Assembly: GCF_023822005.2 (NCBI RefSeq)
Contig: NZ_CP098806.1
Coordinates: forward strand, 124,001-188,000
Source: Dyadobacter fanqingshengii
GTDB lineage: Bacteria > Bacteroidota > Bacteroidia > Cytophagales > Spirosomataceae
Direction: 5' to 3'
Length of the DNA: 64,000 bases
Both the position numbers and the translations under genes were made by a program. The notes under the pieces are model-generated. The model did no database searches and was not told the DNA's origin. It was given only the letters and a program-made list of their open reading frames with translations. Shown one piece after another: positions 36,616 to 46,008 of the stretch (positions within the stretch are counted from its first letter, which is position 1; each line of letters begins with the position of its first letter).

Positions 36616-37881
36616 ATGACAACTAGAAGAGGTTTTATAAAGGCCGGAGGGCTTGCGCTCTTTGGAATCGGAAGTGGTGGCATTCCCTCATTTCTGGCAA
36701 AAGCTGCTGCTAACATCCAGTCTCCAAGGCTTTTTCAGCGGAAAAAGGTTTTGATATGCATATTCCAAAGAGGTGCTATGGATGGGTTAATGGCAGTTAC
36801 ACCCTTCACAGACCCATATCTCAAAGCTGCCAGGCCGACACTCTTTATGTCTGCTGCCAAATCCAGCAACAATCCATTGATAGATCTCGACGGAAGGTTT
36901 GGTCTGCACCCATCGTTAAGTGCTTTTGAACCCATGTTCAGGGAGAACAGACTAGCCATTGTGCATGGAATAGGATCCCCGAATACAACCCGTTCGCATT
37001 TTGACGCGCAGGATTACATGGAATCCGGGACTCCATTTAAAAAAGGAACACCCAGCGGATGGTTAAACCGGGCAGCAGGTTTGCTGGGACACGATGCAGC
37101 GACTCCATTTCAGGCGGTTAGTTTAACATCATCGTTACCAAGATCATTATATGGTGATAGCCAGGCCGTAGCAATAAATAATCTGCGTGACTTTCATGTT
37201 CAGCTGCGCGGTGATCAGGCCGGAGCCAACATGGCGGCTAAAAGTTTTGAAAGTCTGTATGATCAAGCTTCGCAGGATTTATTAAAACAGACTGGTAAAG
37301 AAAGCTTTGAAGCTGTGAAGATGCTTCAAACAACTGCTTCAAAAAATTATAAGCCAGCCGGTAATGCGGTGTATCCAGGCTCTGCTTTGGGAAACTCTCT
37401 AAAACAAATTGCCCAACTGATCAAGATGGATGTGGGTTTAGAAGTCGCCTTTGCCGAATCAGGCGGCTGGGATACGCATTTCAACCAGGGAACCCAGACA
37501 GGACTTTTTGCCAGGAATCTCAGCGATTTAAGCAGTAGCATTACAGCATTATGGACAGATTTGGAGGCCATGCAGGACGATGTGACCATTATGACCATGA
37601 CCGAATTCGGGCGTACGGTTCATCAAAACGGCACCGGTGGTACGGATCACGGCCGTGGGTCTTGCAATTTCATCTTAGGCAACGATGTGAAAGGCGGATT
37701 GGTACACGGCAAAGTAGCGCCGCTGGCAATAGAAAACCTGGAAGACGGAAGAGATTTAATGGTTACAACCGATTTCAGAAGTGTATTTAGCGAAGTAGCG
37801 AACAAACACCTTGGGATAAGCGACAACAAAATATTGTTTCCCGAATGGACAGGTGAATTTATAAATGTAATGCGGGGCTAA
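36616..37881 (+). CDS. DUF1501 family protein with Tat-like signal
   Basis: A 421-residue protein from the ATG at 36616 (an in-frame ATG at 36580 falls inside the DUF1800 gene). The N-terminus TTRRGFIKAGGLALFGIG has the twin-arginine motif and a hydrophobic core, suggesting export of a folded protein. DUF1501 features are RGAMDGLMAVTPF, HSRFDAQDYMESGTP-like wording (RSHFDAQDYMESGTP), GGWDTHFNQG and MTEFGRTVHQNGTGGTDHG. The fold is related to the alkaline-phosphatase/sulfatase superfamily, although the exact activity is unknown. It is translated together with DUF1800. A weak hairpin overlaps its stop. Confidence 0.88.
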   Translation: MTTRRGFIKAGGLALFGIGSGGIPSFLAKAAANIQSPRLFQRKKVLICIFQRGAMDGLMAVTPFTDPYLKAARPTLFMSAAKSSNNPLIDLDGRFGLHPSLSAFEPMFRENRLAIVHGIGSPNTTRSHFDAQDYMESGTPFKKGTPSGWLNRAAGLLGHDAATPFQAVSLTSSLPRSLYGDSQAVAINNLRDFHVQLRGDQAGANMAAKSFESLYDQASQDLLKQTGKESFEAVKMLQTTASKNYKPAGNAVYPGSALGNSLKQIAQLIKMDVGLEVAFAESGGWDTHFNQGTQTGLFARNLSDLSSSITALWTDLEAMQDDVTIMTMTEFGRTVHQNGTGGTDHGRGSCNFILGNDVKGGLVHGKVAPLAIENLEDGRDLMVTTDFRSVFSEVANKHLGISDNKILFPEWTGEFINVMRG

Positions 37882-37900
37882 CCTCTTCGGGAAGGTGCCC
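37875..37900 (+). terminator. Weak hairpin overlapping the DUF1501 stop
   Basis: GGGC-(TA)-ACCT pairs with AGGT-GCCC around a CTTCGGGA loop; the stop codon lies in the left arm. Only GTTT follows, so termination is weakly supported. Confidence 0.4.
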
Positions 37901-38086
37901 GTTTCCGCTCCCATGCTTAGCAACTGGCAGTCTAACTGATCTTTTGGGTAAGTTAAATCTTACACCAGTGACATCACAAATAGTTGGCTTGATTTTGGCA
38001 TAATATTTATAGGATAGATACCTTTTTGCCCACCTAAGTCACCGTTGCCAGATTTAAGTATTACTACATTTATCAACATTACTATT

Positions 38087-41000
38087 ATGCGCTATACCTA
38101 TACGCTGTTTCAGACATTAACATTCTTTCTTGCCAGCTTTGGCATGGCAGTCGCGCAGGGCAGGGACATTACCGGCGCTGTGCAGACTGCGACCGGGGAG
38201 GCATTGCCAGGTGCCACAATATTGATTACCGGCACAAACACGGCTACAATCACGGATGCCGATGGAAAATTTTCGCTTAATGCCCAAAGCGGGCAAACAC
38301 TGCGTGTTTCATTCATTGGTTATCTTGCGTCAGAAGTCCCCGTGACCGAGCAGTCCGCGTATACGATCCAGCTCGCCGAGGATGCGCAAAATCTGGAAGA
38401 GTTTGTTGTGATTGGTTACCAGTCGGTGCGCCGGTCGGACCTGACAGGTGCAACGGGCATTATTGATGCGCAAAATACAAACAAGCGCATTGCCCGCTCG
38501 GTGCCGGAAGCATTGCAAGGAATGACACCCGGCGTCGCTGTCCGGAATGGTGGAGCGCCCGGTCAGGAGGCAGTAGTGAATATACGCGGGCTGAGCACCC
38601 TTTTTGGTAATGCAAGCCCTTTATATGTGATCGATGGTATGCTTGCCGATGCAAATACCACAGTCAATCCGAATGACGTAGAAACAATTCAAGTACTGAA
38701 AGATGCATCAGCAGCCGCCATTTACGGCTCCCGGGCTGCGAATGGTGTGATCATCATTACCACAAAAAAGGGCAAAGAAGGTCCGCTCAAAGTGGAGGCA
38801 ACTGCGCGGGTTGGCCTTTCCTCACTTTCCAAACGGTGGGATATGATGAATGCCCAGGAATATGTGGCAACCAACACGCGTGCATACCAGGCAGCCGGAT
38901 ACGCATTGCAGCCTGCCGTTGCCAATTACAACGGAGCGGTTAACACCAATTGGGCTGACCAGTTGCTTCAAACGGGTAGCATTCAGGACTATAATGTCAG
39001 CTTGTCGGGTGGGGGAAAAGACAGTAAGTTCCTGATCTCGGGTGCCTATTTTGCTGATGAAGGTGTGTTGAAAGCTCGAAATTTTCAGCGGGCATCCGTT
39101 CGGATCAATACCGAGGCGACGCGTAATAAATTCACTTTTGGTGAAAACCTGATGATTTCCAGCACAGAGCGCAATACACCTTTTCAGGGGGGATTTGCCG
39201 AGGGAAATGCATGGTATGATGTGTGGACCAGCTTACCAATCATTCCTGTTCAAAGCGCTGATCTTGCAAGCACTTCCAATCCGGGTGGCTGGGGCTATGG
39301 TTCATTCAATGCACGCTCATTTGCCAGAAACCAGGTTGCCATCAATGATATTACCAAAACGACGTATAATTTTTTCAAAGTGCTTGGCAATGCTTATCTG
39401 GATTACAAAATCCTTGATGGCCTGACCTACCGTTTCAATGTCGGGCTGGAAACGAGTTTTGATAAAACAAATAACCTGAGAAAAGAAGGACTTTGGTACT
39501 GGAACCAATCCCCCGATTTCAGCAGCGTAGGTCAAAACCGCGCCCAGTTTTTGAGCTATTTATTTGAACATACATTAAATTTTAACCGCACTTTCGGCAA
39601 ACACAATATTAATGGTGTAGTAGGCTACACCCAGCAAACCATCCGCACCGACGATGTGGGCGGGCGACGATTGCAGCTTGGCGTCTATGGCGGTGATTAT
39701 TTTACGACCATCAACTCGGCCAGCGGCGGAATGACCGCCACGGGCACGCGTTCGCAAACACTGATTAACTCCGCATTAGGCAGGCTTAATTACAATTATG
39801 CAGAAAAATACTATCTGACATTCACATTTCGCGCCGATAAGGACTCGCGGTTTTCACCTGCTCACCGCACAGGATATTTCCCTTCCGCGGCAGCTTCCTG
39901 GAAAATCAGCAATGAAGAATTTTTCAAATCAGACATTATCACAGAACTGAAATTGAGAGGGTCTTATGGCGTACTGGGCTCAGCCAACCTGAGCAACTAT
40001 CAATTTACCGGCTTTCTCAACCAGGCGCCGCGCGCGGTATTTGGTTCGGGGCAAACCGAATTTCCGGGTGCCACCCAGGCCAGGCTCGTATATGAGGACA
40101 TCAAATGGGAGCAAAAGGCTACAACCAATATTGGTGCCGACCTGGTCCTTTTCAATAATAAGCTCGCCGTTACAATTGATGCATTCCGCTCGGTGGCCAA
40201 GGATGTATTGTTATCGCTTCCGCTTCCGCTATACATTGGTAATTTACAGGGCGATCCACTCGTGAACATTGGTTCAATAAAAAACGAAGGAATTGAACTG
40301 GATTTCACTTACCGTCATACTTCCGGGCCATTTACCTGGAGTGTTGCGCCCAATTTCAGCATGATTCGCAATAAGGTGCTGGCACTTGGTAATCTTGGTG
40401 TGGACGAGGAAACGGGCGAACCCAGAAATTACATTCAGTCAGGCAATACGCGCTCGCAGGTTGGCCGTTCGATCGGGGAATATTATCTGATCAAAACAGA
40501 TGGATTATTCCAGAATGATGAAGAAGTGCAGGCGCATAAAGCGCAAGCGGCTTACGCCAAACCGGGTGATGTTCGCTACGTGAACCGGATCGACCAGGGA
40601 ACAAATGATGATATCAATGACCGTGACCGCAGTTTTGCAGGCAGCCCATGGCCTAAACTAACGTCGGGATTGATTCTGAATGGAACCTGGTCGGGCTTGT
40701 CGCTGAATGTTCAGTTTTACGGCGCATTTGGTCAGAAATTATATAATGATGTACGAAGAGATATTGACGGAATGGGTTATTCCAATTACCGCCGCGACAT
40801 TGATCCATGGACACCTGAGAATACCGATACGGATTTTCCCCGTCTTGGGGTTTCGTACGCAACTGGAGCAGCAGGCGACCCGGCCAGTGCCGACCGGGGC
40901 ATTGTTTCCAACGTCCGCGCCAATACAGATCGCTGGCTGGAAAACGGTTCGTATTTAAGGTTAAGAAATGTGGAGCTTTCCTATTCAATTCCGCAATCTG

Positions 41001-41188
41001 TGACCGGGAAATTGTCGGTGAGCAATGCACGTGTTTATGTCAGCGCGCAGAATCTGGCCACTTTCACCAAATACACCGGGCTCGATCCCGATGTAGTAGG
41101 AGCCAATTTCAATCTCGAACCTGGGGTGGATCTGGGCGGTTATCCTGCCTCACGCATTATTTCTTTCGGCCTGAACATGGGTTTCTGA
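38087..41188 (+). CDS. SusC/RagA-type TonB-linked outer-membrane transporter
   Basis: A 1033-residue SusC protein from the ATG at 38087 (an upstream TTG at 38045 gives an unlikely leader). The signal is MRYTYTLFQTLTFFLASFG, then a carboxypeptidase-D-like domain (GRDITGAVQTATGEALPGAT), EEFVVIGYQSVRRSDLTGAT, and plug motifs LQGMTPGVAVRNGGAPGQEA, SPLYVIDGMLAD, IQVLKDASAAAIYGSRAANG, then a barrel ending IISFGLNMGF. It is the importer of the SusC-SusD-GH43 unit, so pentose-containing oligosaccharides are the likely cargo. It is only loosely similar to the first SusC in the window. Confidence 0.95.
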   Translation: MRYTYTLFQTLTFFLASFGMAVAQGRDITGAVQTATGEALPGATILITGTNTATITDADGKFSLNAQSGQTLRVSFIGYLASEVPVTEQSAYTIQLAEDAQNLEEFVVIGYQSVRRSDLTGATGIIDAQNTNKRIARSVPEALQGMTPGVAVRNGGAPGQEAVVNIRGLSTLFGNASPLYVIDGMLADANTTVNPNDVETIQVLKDASAAAIYGSRAANGVIIITTKKGKEGPLKVEATARVGLSSLSKRWDMMNAQEYVATNTRAYQAAGYALQPAVANYNGAVNTNWADQLLQTGSIQDYNVSLSGGGKDSKFLISGAYFADEGVLKARNFQRASVRINTEATRNKFTFGENLMISSTERNTPFQGGFAEGNAWYDVWTSLPIIPVQSADLASTSNPGGWGYGSFNARSFARNQVAINDITKTTYNFFKVLGNAYLDYKILDGLTYRFNVGLETSFDKTNNLRKEGLWYWNQSPDFSSVGQNRAQFLSYLFEHTLNFNRTFGKHNINGVVGYTQQTIRTDDVGGRRLQLGVYGGDYFTTINSASGGMTATGTRSQTLINSALGRLNYNYAEKYYLTFTFRADKDSRFSPAHRTGYFPSAAASWKISNEEFFKSDIITELKLRGSYGVLGSANLSNYQFTGFLNQAPRAVFGSGQTEFPGATQARLVYEDIKWEQKATTNIGADLVLFNNKLAVTIDAFRSVAKDVLLSLPLPLYIGNLQGDPLVNIGSIKNEGIELDFTYRHTSGPFTWSVAPNFSMIRNKVLALGNLGVDEETGEPRNYIQSGNTRSQVGRSIGEYYLIKTDGLFQNDEEVQAHKAQAAYAKPGDVRYVNRIDQGTNDDINDRDRSFAGSPWPKLTSGLILNGTWSGLSLNVQFYGAFGQKLYNDVRRDIDGMGYSNYRRDIDPWTPENTDTDFPRLGVSYATGAAGDPASADRGIVSNVRANTDRWLENGSYLRLRNVELSYSIPQSVTGKLSVSNARVYVSAQNLATFTKYTGLDPDVVGANFNLEPGVDLGGYPASRIISFGLNMGF

Positions 41189-41219
41189 CAGTCGGCCATT
41201 TATCTCAAAAGACATCAAC

Positions 41220-42761
41220 ATGAAAAAGATATTATTACTTACGTCAATGATTTTAATGGTTGCCAGTGCCTGTAACCGTGATTTCGACCAGCCCAATCCC
41301 AATAGCCCGACAATTGCGTCCTTCTGGAAAAGCGAGGTTGACGCCATCAAAGGCATCAATGCCGTTTACAGCACTTTTCACAGGTCAGCGGCATTGTATT
41401 CCAGGTTTTTATTCTATCACGGAATGCTTCGCTCCGATGAAGGCTACGGCTCAGGAGGCGACATTACGCTGAATAATGTGATGAGCTTCAACCAGACCAA
41501 TTATAATGAAGGCTTGACTGCCGGAACCTGGCAAAACCTTTTCATCGGCGTTTTCAGGGCCAACCAGGTGATTGCTTATGTGCCGACCATTGAAATGGAT
41601 GAAGTGCTGAAAAACCGCATCATTGGCGAAGCAAAGTTTTTAAGAGCACTGTTTTATTTCAACCTCACACTATATTTCGGCAGACCGCCTATCATCCTTG
41701 AACCTTCTGAACCAACAGACCGGCCATCCAATGCAACGAATGCAGAGGCATGGGCGCAGGTTGAAAAAGACTTAACCGAGGCAGCAACAACATTGCCACT
41801 GAGTTACACCGGCGACGATCTGGGCCGGGCAACGCGTGGTGCTGCCATGGGTTTATTGGGGAAAACCTATCTGCAGCAAAGCAAATATCAGGAAGCTGCG
41901 ACCGCGCTGGCCTTTTTTATCACGGGTGAGGGAAAAGGATTATATACTTTAACTGCTAACTACCAGGACAATTTTAAAGCATCAACAGAAAACAATAGCG
42001 AGTCTGTTTTTGAAGTGCAGTTCAGGTTTAATCCGAATGAAAATACCGACGACGATGTGGACGAAACCCGCATTAACAACACGGGAACTTCTATTGCACA
42101 ATTCTACGCGCCCAGGGGTGTAGGCTTCTCCGACGGCGGCGCCCGACGCTGGCTTATCGGTGAATTCAAAAAAGAGAACACGGCGCTGGGCACCAGAGAC
42201 CCGAGACTTCCAGTAACATTACTATTTGATTCCACAGATGTGCGCGGCCCGCTGTCCACAATGGTTTACGGACGAACATTCGCAAGCCGCTACGGCACGA
42301 ACACCGGCGAAAGCAGCGCGGTGTGGTTTCGAAAACAATTGAATGACAATGAGGCCGGACGCACCGAGGAGGGTTTCAGGTCACCTAACAATCTCCGGCT
42401 GTTGAGATATGCCGATATTCTGCTCATGTACGCCGAGGCGCTTAATGGGATCGGGCAGACTGCGCAGGCTTTCCCGTTTGTAAACACGGTACGCGTGCGT
42501 GCCGGATTGCGGCCGTTGAATCTGGCGGCTGGATGGAATCAGGTGCAATTTCTTGGCCAGATCAAACACGAGCGCATTACAGAGTTGACAGGAGAAGGCT
42601 GGCGTTTTGCGGATTTGCAGCGCTGGGGTGATCTGGGTCCGGAACTGGCAGCGAGGGACCCGGAATTTACTAATTTTGTAAAAAACAGAAATGAATGGTA
42701 CCCGATCCCGCAATCGGACATTGATTTAAATCCGAACCTGACGCAAAATCCGGGTTACTAA
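41220..42761 (+). CDS. SusD/RagB-type nutrient-binding lipoprotein
   Basis: A 513-residue outer-membrane lipoprotein (SMILMVASAC, Cys18). SusD features are FWKSEVDAIKGINAVYSTFH, IIGEAKFLRALFYFNLTLYF, ATRGAAMGLLGKTYLQQSKY, and the RagB C-terminal block LLRYADILLMYAEALNGIG, LTGEGWRFADLQRWGDL, and WYPIPQSDIDLNPNLTQNPG. It starts 31 bases after the SusC stop and 43 bases before the GH43 ATG, all on one strand, which supports one operon. Confidence 0.95.
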   Translation: MKKILLLTSMILMVASACNRDFDQPNPNSPTIASFWKSEVDAIKGINAVYSTFHRSAALYSRFLFYHGMLRSDEGYGSGGDITLNNVMSFNQTNYNEGLTAGTWQNLFIGVFRANQVIAYVPTIEMDEVLKNRIIGEAKFLRALFYFNLTLYFGRPPIILEPSEPTDRPSNATNAEAWAQVEKDLTEAATTLPLSYTGDDLGRATRGAAMGLLGKTYLQQSKYQEAATALAFFITGEGKGLYTLTANYQDNFKASTENNSESVFEVQFRFNPNENTDDDVDETRINNTGTSIAQFYAPRGVGFSDGGARRWLIGEFKKENTALGTRDPRLPVTLLFDSTDVRGPLSTMVYGRTFASRYGTNTGESSAVWFRKQLNDNEAGRTEEGFRSPNNLRLLRYADILLMYAEALNGIGQTAQAFPFVNTVRVRAGLRPLNLAAGWNQVQFLGQIKHERITELTGEGWRFADLQRWGDLGPELAARDPEFTNFVKNRNEWYPIPQSDIDLNPNLTQNPGY

Positions 42762-42804
42762 TGTCTGACGATATTTGATTTTTAATACACAATAATTGCT
42801 TTCT

Positions 42805-43875
42805 ATGCGGTATAAAGCTTTGTACAGACCGGCCATCCTTTGGTGCGTGTCGTTTATTTTCATTAGCGCTTCCTGTAAAAAGGAGGCCAAAGCACCAAAC
42901 CCCGGCGAACAGCAGGCAACCACATTTACAAATCCATTGCTGAATGCGGCGCCCGATCCTTATGTTTACCAAAAAGACTCGACCTATTATTACCTGCATA
43001 CCCTGGGCAACCGGATCCAGATTTGGAAAACCAATAAAATGAGCCGGTTAAAGGATGTAACACCGGTAACTGTTTTCAATGCGCCTGCAACAGGAGGGAA
43101 CTCGCGTGATATCTGGGCGCCGGAGCTGTTTTTTCTCAACGGCAAATGGTATATCTATTACACCGGCACGGATGGGAATGATCGTGAGCATCGTATGTGG
43201 GTTCTGGAAAATGCAAACCCCGACCCCACGCAGGGCACCTGGACGGACAAAGGCAAGCTCACTACAAAACCCGCTGATCTCTGGTCAATTGATGCGACCA
43301 TTTTTCAGCGGGATAGCAGTCTTTTTCTGATCTGGTCGGGCAGGCCGTTTGCGGGCGGGAGCACGGATTTGACACAGAACATATACATTTCTCAAATGAG
43401 CAACCCATTCACATTAACAGGGCCAACTGTGCTTATTTCCACCCCGCAATATGACTGGGAAAAGCGTGGATTTGCGGTCAACGAAGGGCCGGAAATCTTG
43501 CGTAATGCGGCAGGGCGGGACTTTTTGGTGTTTTCGGGAAGTTACTGTGGCAATGATCAGTACGCGCTTGGCATGATGAGCCTGAAAGCGGGTAGCAACC
43601 CATCGGACGCAAAAAGCTGGACAAAAATGCCTGCGCCGGTTTTCACGGGACTCGCCTCAGCCAATGCATTCGGGGCAGGACATAACGGGTTTTTCAAATC
43701 ACGGGATGGCAAAGAGGATTGGATTATTTACCACGCGAATTCGGCTGCCGGAGAAGGTTGCGACGATTCCAGAAATGTAAGAATGCAAAAGTTCGCCTGG
43801 ACCGCCGAGGGGTTGCCCAGCTTCGGAGAGCCGGTTTCAACGGGACAATCTCTCGCAGTTCCTTCGGGCGAATAG
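42805..43875 (+). CDS. Glycoside hydrolase family 43 lipoprotein
   Basis: A 356-residue lipoprotein from the ATG at 42805 (TTG at 42796 is in frame). The leader ends FISASC with Cys24. The five-bladed GH43 propeller residues are visible: base Asp51 in NAAPDPYVY, pKa-modulating Asp163 in WSIDATIF, and acid Glu227 in VNEGPEIL, plus DIWAPELFFLNGKWYIYYTG. GH43 enzymes are inverting arabinofuranosidases, xylosidases or arabinanases. Placement after SusCD and before transaldolase points to arabinan or arabinoxylan side-chain use. The subfamily cannot be set by eye. Confidence 0.9.
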   Translation: MRYKALYRPAILWCVSFIFISASCKKEAKAPNPGEQQATTFTNPLLNAAPDPYVYQKDSTYYYLHTLGNRIQIWKTNKMSRLKDVTPVTVFNAPATGGNSRDIWAPELFFLNGKWYIYYTGTDGNDREHRMWVLENANPDPTQGTWTDKGKLTTKPADLWSIDATIFQRDSSLFLIWSGRPFAGGSTDLTQNIYISQMSNPFTLTGPTVLISTPQYDWEKRGFAVNEGPEILRNAAGRDFLVFSGSYCGNDQYALGMMSLKAGSNPSDAKSWTKMPAPVFTGLASANAFGAGHNGFFKSRDGKEDWIIYHANSAAGEGCDDSRNVRMQKFAWTAEGLPSFGEPVSTGQSLAVPSGE

Positions 43876-43973
43876 TGGTTTTGTTATTTTAGAGCATAAA
43901 GTTGTGTACATTATAGGTTACTGCATGGCATGATGTTTACTGAACACTGTCAAAACATAAATAAACATTTGTT

Positions 43974-45065
43974 ATGGATACTAATAAAGTAAAGCGAATT
44001 CATGATTTCGGCCAGAGCATTTGGCTGGACTTCATCGATCGAAAAGTGATTTTTTCGGGTGAGCTAAAAAAATTGATTGAAGAAGACGGGGTCAGGGGTA
44101 TCACGTCCAATCCTGCCATTTTCGAAAAGGCCATTAGCAGCAGCTCCGACTACGACGCAGATATCGCCGAACTTTCAAAAAGCGACAAGACAAATGAGGA
44201 AATATTTTTCGGTCTTGCGGTAACGGATATCAAGCTGGCATGCGATATTTTCTGGCCGGTCTACAATGAGAAAGACGTGGTGGGCGCTGACGGCTACGTG
44301 AGCCTGGAAGTTTCCCCTTTTCTGGCGATGGATACACAAGCAACCATTATTCAGGCCCGCCAGTTGTGGGAAGAGGTAGGTAAGGCTAATGTAATGATCA
44401 AGATCCCAGGAACCGAATCCGGGCTGATAGCGATCGAGACAGCGATTAGTGAAGGAATCAATATCAATGTTACCTTGCTTTTTAGTCTTGAACGGTATGA
44501 GGCTGTGACTGAGGCCTATATATCAGGACTGGAAAAACGGGCAGCACAGGGCTTGCCGGTTGCCCATGTTTCTTCGGTAGCCAGCTTCTTTTTAAGCCGC
44601 ATTGATATTTTGGTTGACCCGTTTCTCGATCGCAACGGAATTGGTGAGTTGAAAGGGGAAATAGCAATTGCTTCCGCCAAATTGGCTTATCAGATCTACA
44701 AACGTGTGTTTAGTACGGATCGCTGGAAGCGACTGGCGGAAAAAGGGGCTGTGCCGCAACGGTTGTTATGGGCCAGTACCAGCAACAAAAACCCCGAATT
44801 TAAGGATACCAGATATGTGGAAGCACTTATCGGGCCGGACACGGTCAATACGGTCCCGCTGGAAACTTTGGAAGCTTACCGCGATCATGGCGATCCGGCG
44901 AGTCGCCTGGAAAGTGACCTGGAAGCAGCGAAAAGCGTTATGGAAAGGGTAAAAGCGGCCGGAATCGATATGGGTGCCGTAACCAAGCAGCTGGAAGATG
45001 AAGGGATTGAAAAGTTCAATGCGCCGTTTCAAAAATTGCTTGATGCAATTGAAAAACAGAAATAG
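43974..45065 (+). CDS. tal: Transaldolase
   Basis: A 363-residue cytosolic enzyme of the pentose phosphate pathway that moves a dihydroxyacetone unit between sedoheptulose 7-phosphate and glyceraldehyde 3-phosphate. The N-terminal FGQSIWLDFIDRKVIFSG and GVRGITSNPAIFEKAI are diagnostic. The Schiff-base Lys143 lies in ANVMIKIPGTESG, followed by INVTLLFSLERYEAV. The length matches the longer 'tal' type of cyanobacteria and actinobacteria, about 40 residues longer than the E. coli-type enzyme. It follows the GH43 gene by 98 bases, fitting catabolism of pentoses freed by that enzyme, although a separate promoter is possible. It ends six bases before a convergent gene. Confidence 0.93.
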   Translation: MDTNKVKRIHDFGQSIWLDFIDRKVIFSGELKKLIEEDGVRGITSNPAIFEKAISSSSDYDADIAELSKSDKTNEEIFFGLAVTDIKLACDIFWPVYNEKDVVGADGYVSLEVSPFLAMDTQATIIQARQLWEEVGKANVMIKIPGTESGLIAIETAISEGININVTLLFSLERYEAVTEAYISGLEKRAAQGLPVAHVSSVASFFLSRIDILVDPFLDRNGIGELKGEIAIASAKLAYQIYKRVFSTDRWKRLAEKGAVPQRLLWASTSNKNPEFKDTRYVEALIGPDTVNTVPLETLEAYRDHGDPASRLESDLEAAKSVMERVKAAGIDMGAVTKQLEDEGIEKFNAPFQKLLDAIEKQK

Positions 45066-45071
45066 CATTGA

Positions 45072-45635
45072 CTAAGCTAAGTCCAGATTTGTAAGCCTTG
45101 TACTCATTGCTAACTTACTTACGTCAAACTGATCAGCCAATGCCTGGATAATGTCATAATTTTCATTTTCGGACATCCGGGATTGATACGCTTTTTTCAC
45201 CGCGTCGATTAATAAATCCCGTGGCATCAGCAATGCCGCTGCAAATGCATTTGCTTCCCGTTCCTGGACATCTTCATTTATCGGGGAATCATTAGCTGTG
45301 AATATGCTGAAATATCTTAGGGGCAGGTTTTCAAATTTGCCCTGATGTTGACGGTCAAGTACATAACGTCCGATTTCTTGGGCAACCATAAACCGGTAAC
45401 GCCTAAGCCCGTCTTTTGCGTTATGGTTTATCTTGCCAATCGTTGTATTAAGCGAGGCCTCAGCGGGAAAATCATCCTTCAACTCCTGCGGAACCAGCTC
45501 TATGCCCAGATATGACGCAACTTTTTTAACATCTATTCCACCACTAACCAATAATTTTTCCGGATTTCCAGAAAAGCAATTGCGCAATATTGTAAGCGCT
45601 ATCCTCTCAATCTGTTTTTGCCGTCTTTTATTCAT
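45072..45635 (-). CDS. ImmA/IrrE-like protein with disrupted HExxH
   Basis: A 187-residue protein from the ATG at 45635 (a TTG at 45653 is in frame). It has the ImmA/IrrE layout: an N-terminal helical region (VKKVASYLGIELVPQ), the DUF955 core YRFMVAQEIGRYVLD, and the downstream QEREANAFAAALLMPRDLL that carries the third zinc ligand in active members. The canonical HExxH reads Q-E-I-G-R (residues 86-90): both zinc histidines are replaced, while the Glu is kept. Metalloprotease activity is thus unlikely, and a regulatory or binding role is more plausible. ImmA-type proteins usually pair with a small HTH repressor; none is adjacent. The upstream 370 bases hold a possible gene remnant. Confidence 0.72.
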   Translation of the reverse strand: MNKRRQKQIERIALTILRNCFSGNPEKLLVSGGIDVKKVASYLGIELVPQELKDDFPAEASLNTTIGKINHNAKDGLRRYRFMVAQEIGRYVLDRQHQGKFENLPLRYFSIFTANDSPINEDVQEREANAFAAALLMPRDLLIDAVKKAYQSRMSENENYDIIQALADQFDVSKLAMSTRLTNLDLA

Positions 45636-46008
45636 GATTTGTGTCGGAGTCAAAAAAACCTATAACAAAAAAAGCAAGGTTTTCCATGCATACAGAAGAC
45701 ATTTCTCAGAATATGTCGACTCAGTATACAATTGCTAAGGAAATCCACAGCATGTTGACCAGGCCGTTATGTTTGGAATCTCCTGTAATGTCTATGTAAG
45801 AACGTGTAAAGTCTTTAATGTCAGGTGCGGCCTGTGAGAGATCAAGCTTGTAAGGTGCAATATTTGTTATAAAACCGTATAAATCCTATAACCTGCACGT
45901 TTATTTGCGGCGTGCTGTAAATGTATGTTGTGATATTGAACCAATTAGCAAAGCGATGGCAAGCAGCCATTGCCATGTAAGTATTTGGAAAATGAAGTGA
46001 AAAACCTG
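45636..46008. other. Intergenic region with a possible coding remnant
   Basis: No intact gene was recognised. On the minus strand, 45885-45721 is a 54-codon frame with protein-like sequence (ending MLWISLAIVY) and a good codon balance, but it has no start codon until near its end, so it may be the tail of a lost gene. Immediately after the stop of the GT4 gene, the same frame continues for 33 codons (46008-45901) with a hydrophobic run (WQWLLAIALLIGSIS) and a basic end (ARRK). Both could be chance. No promoter or terminator was evident. Confidence 0.35.
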
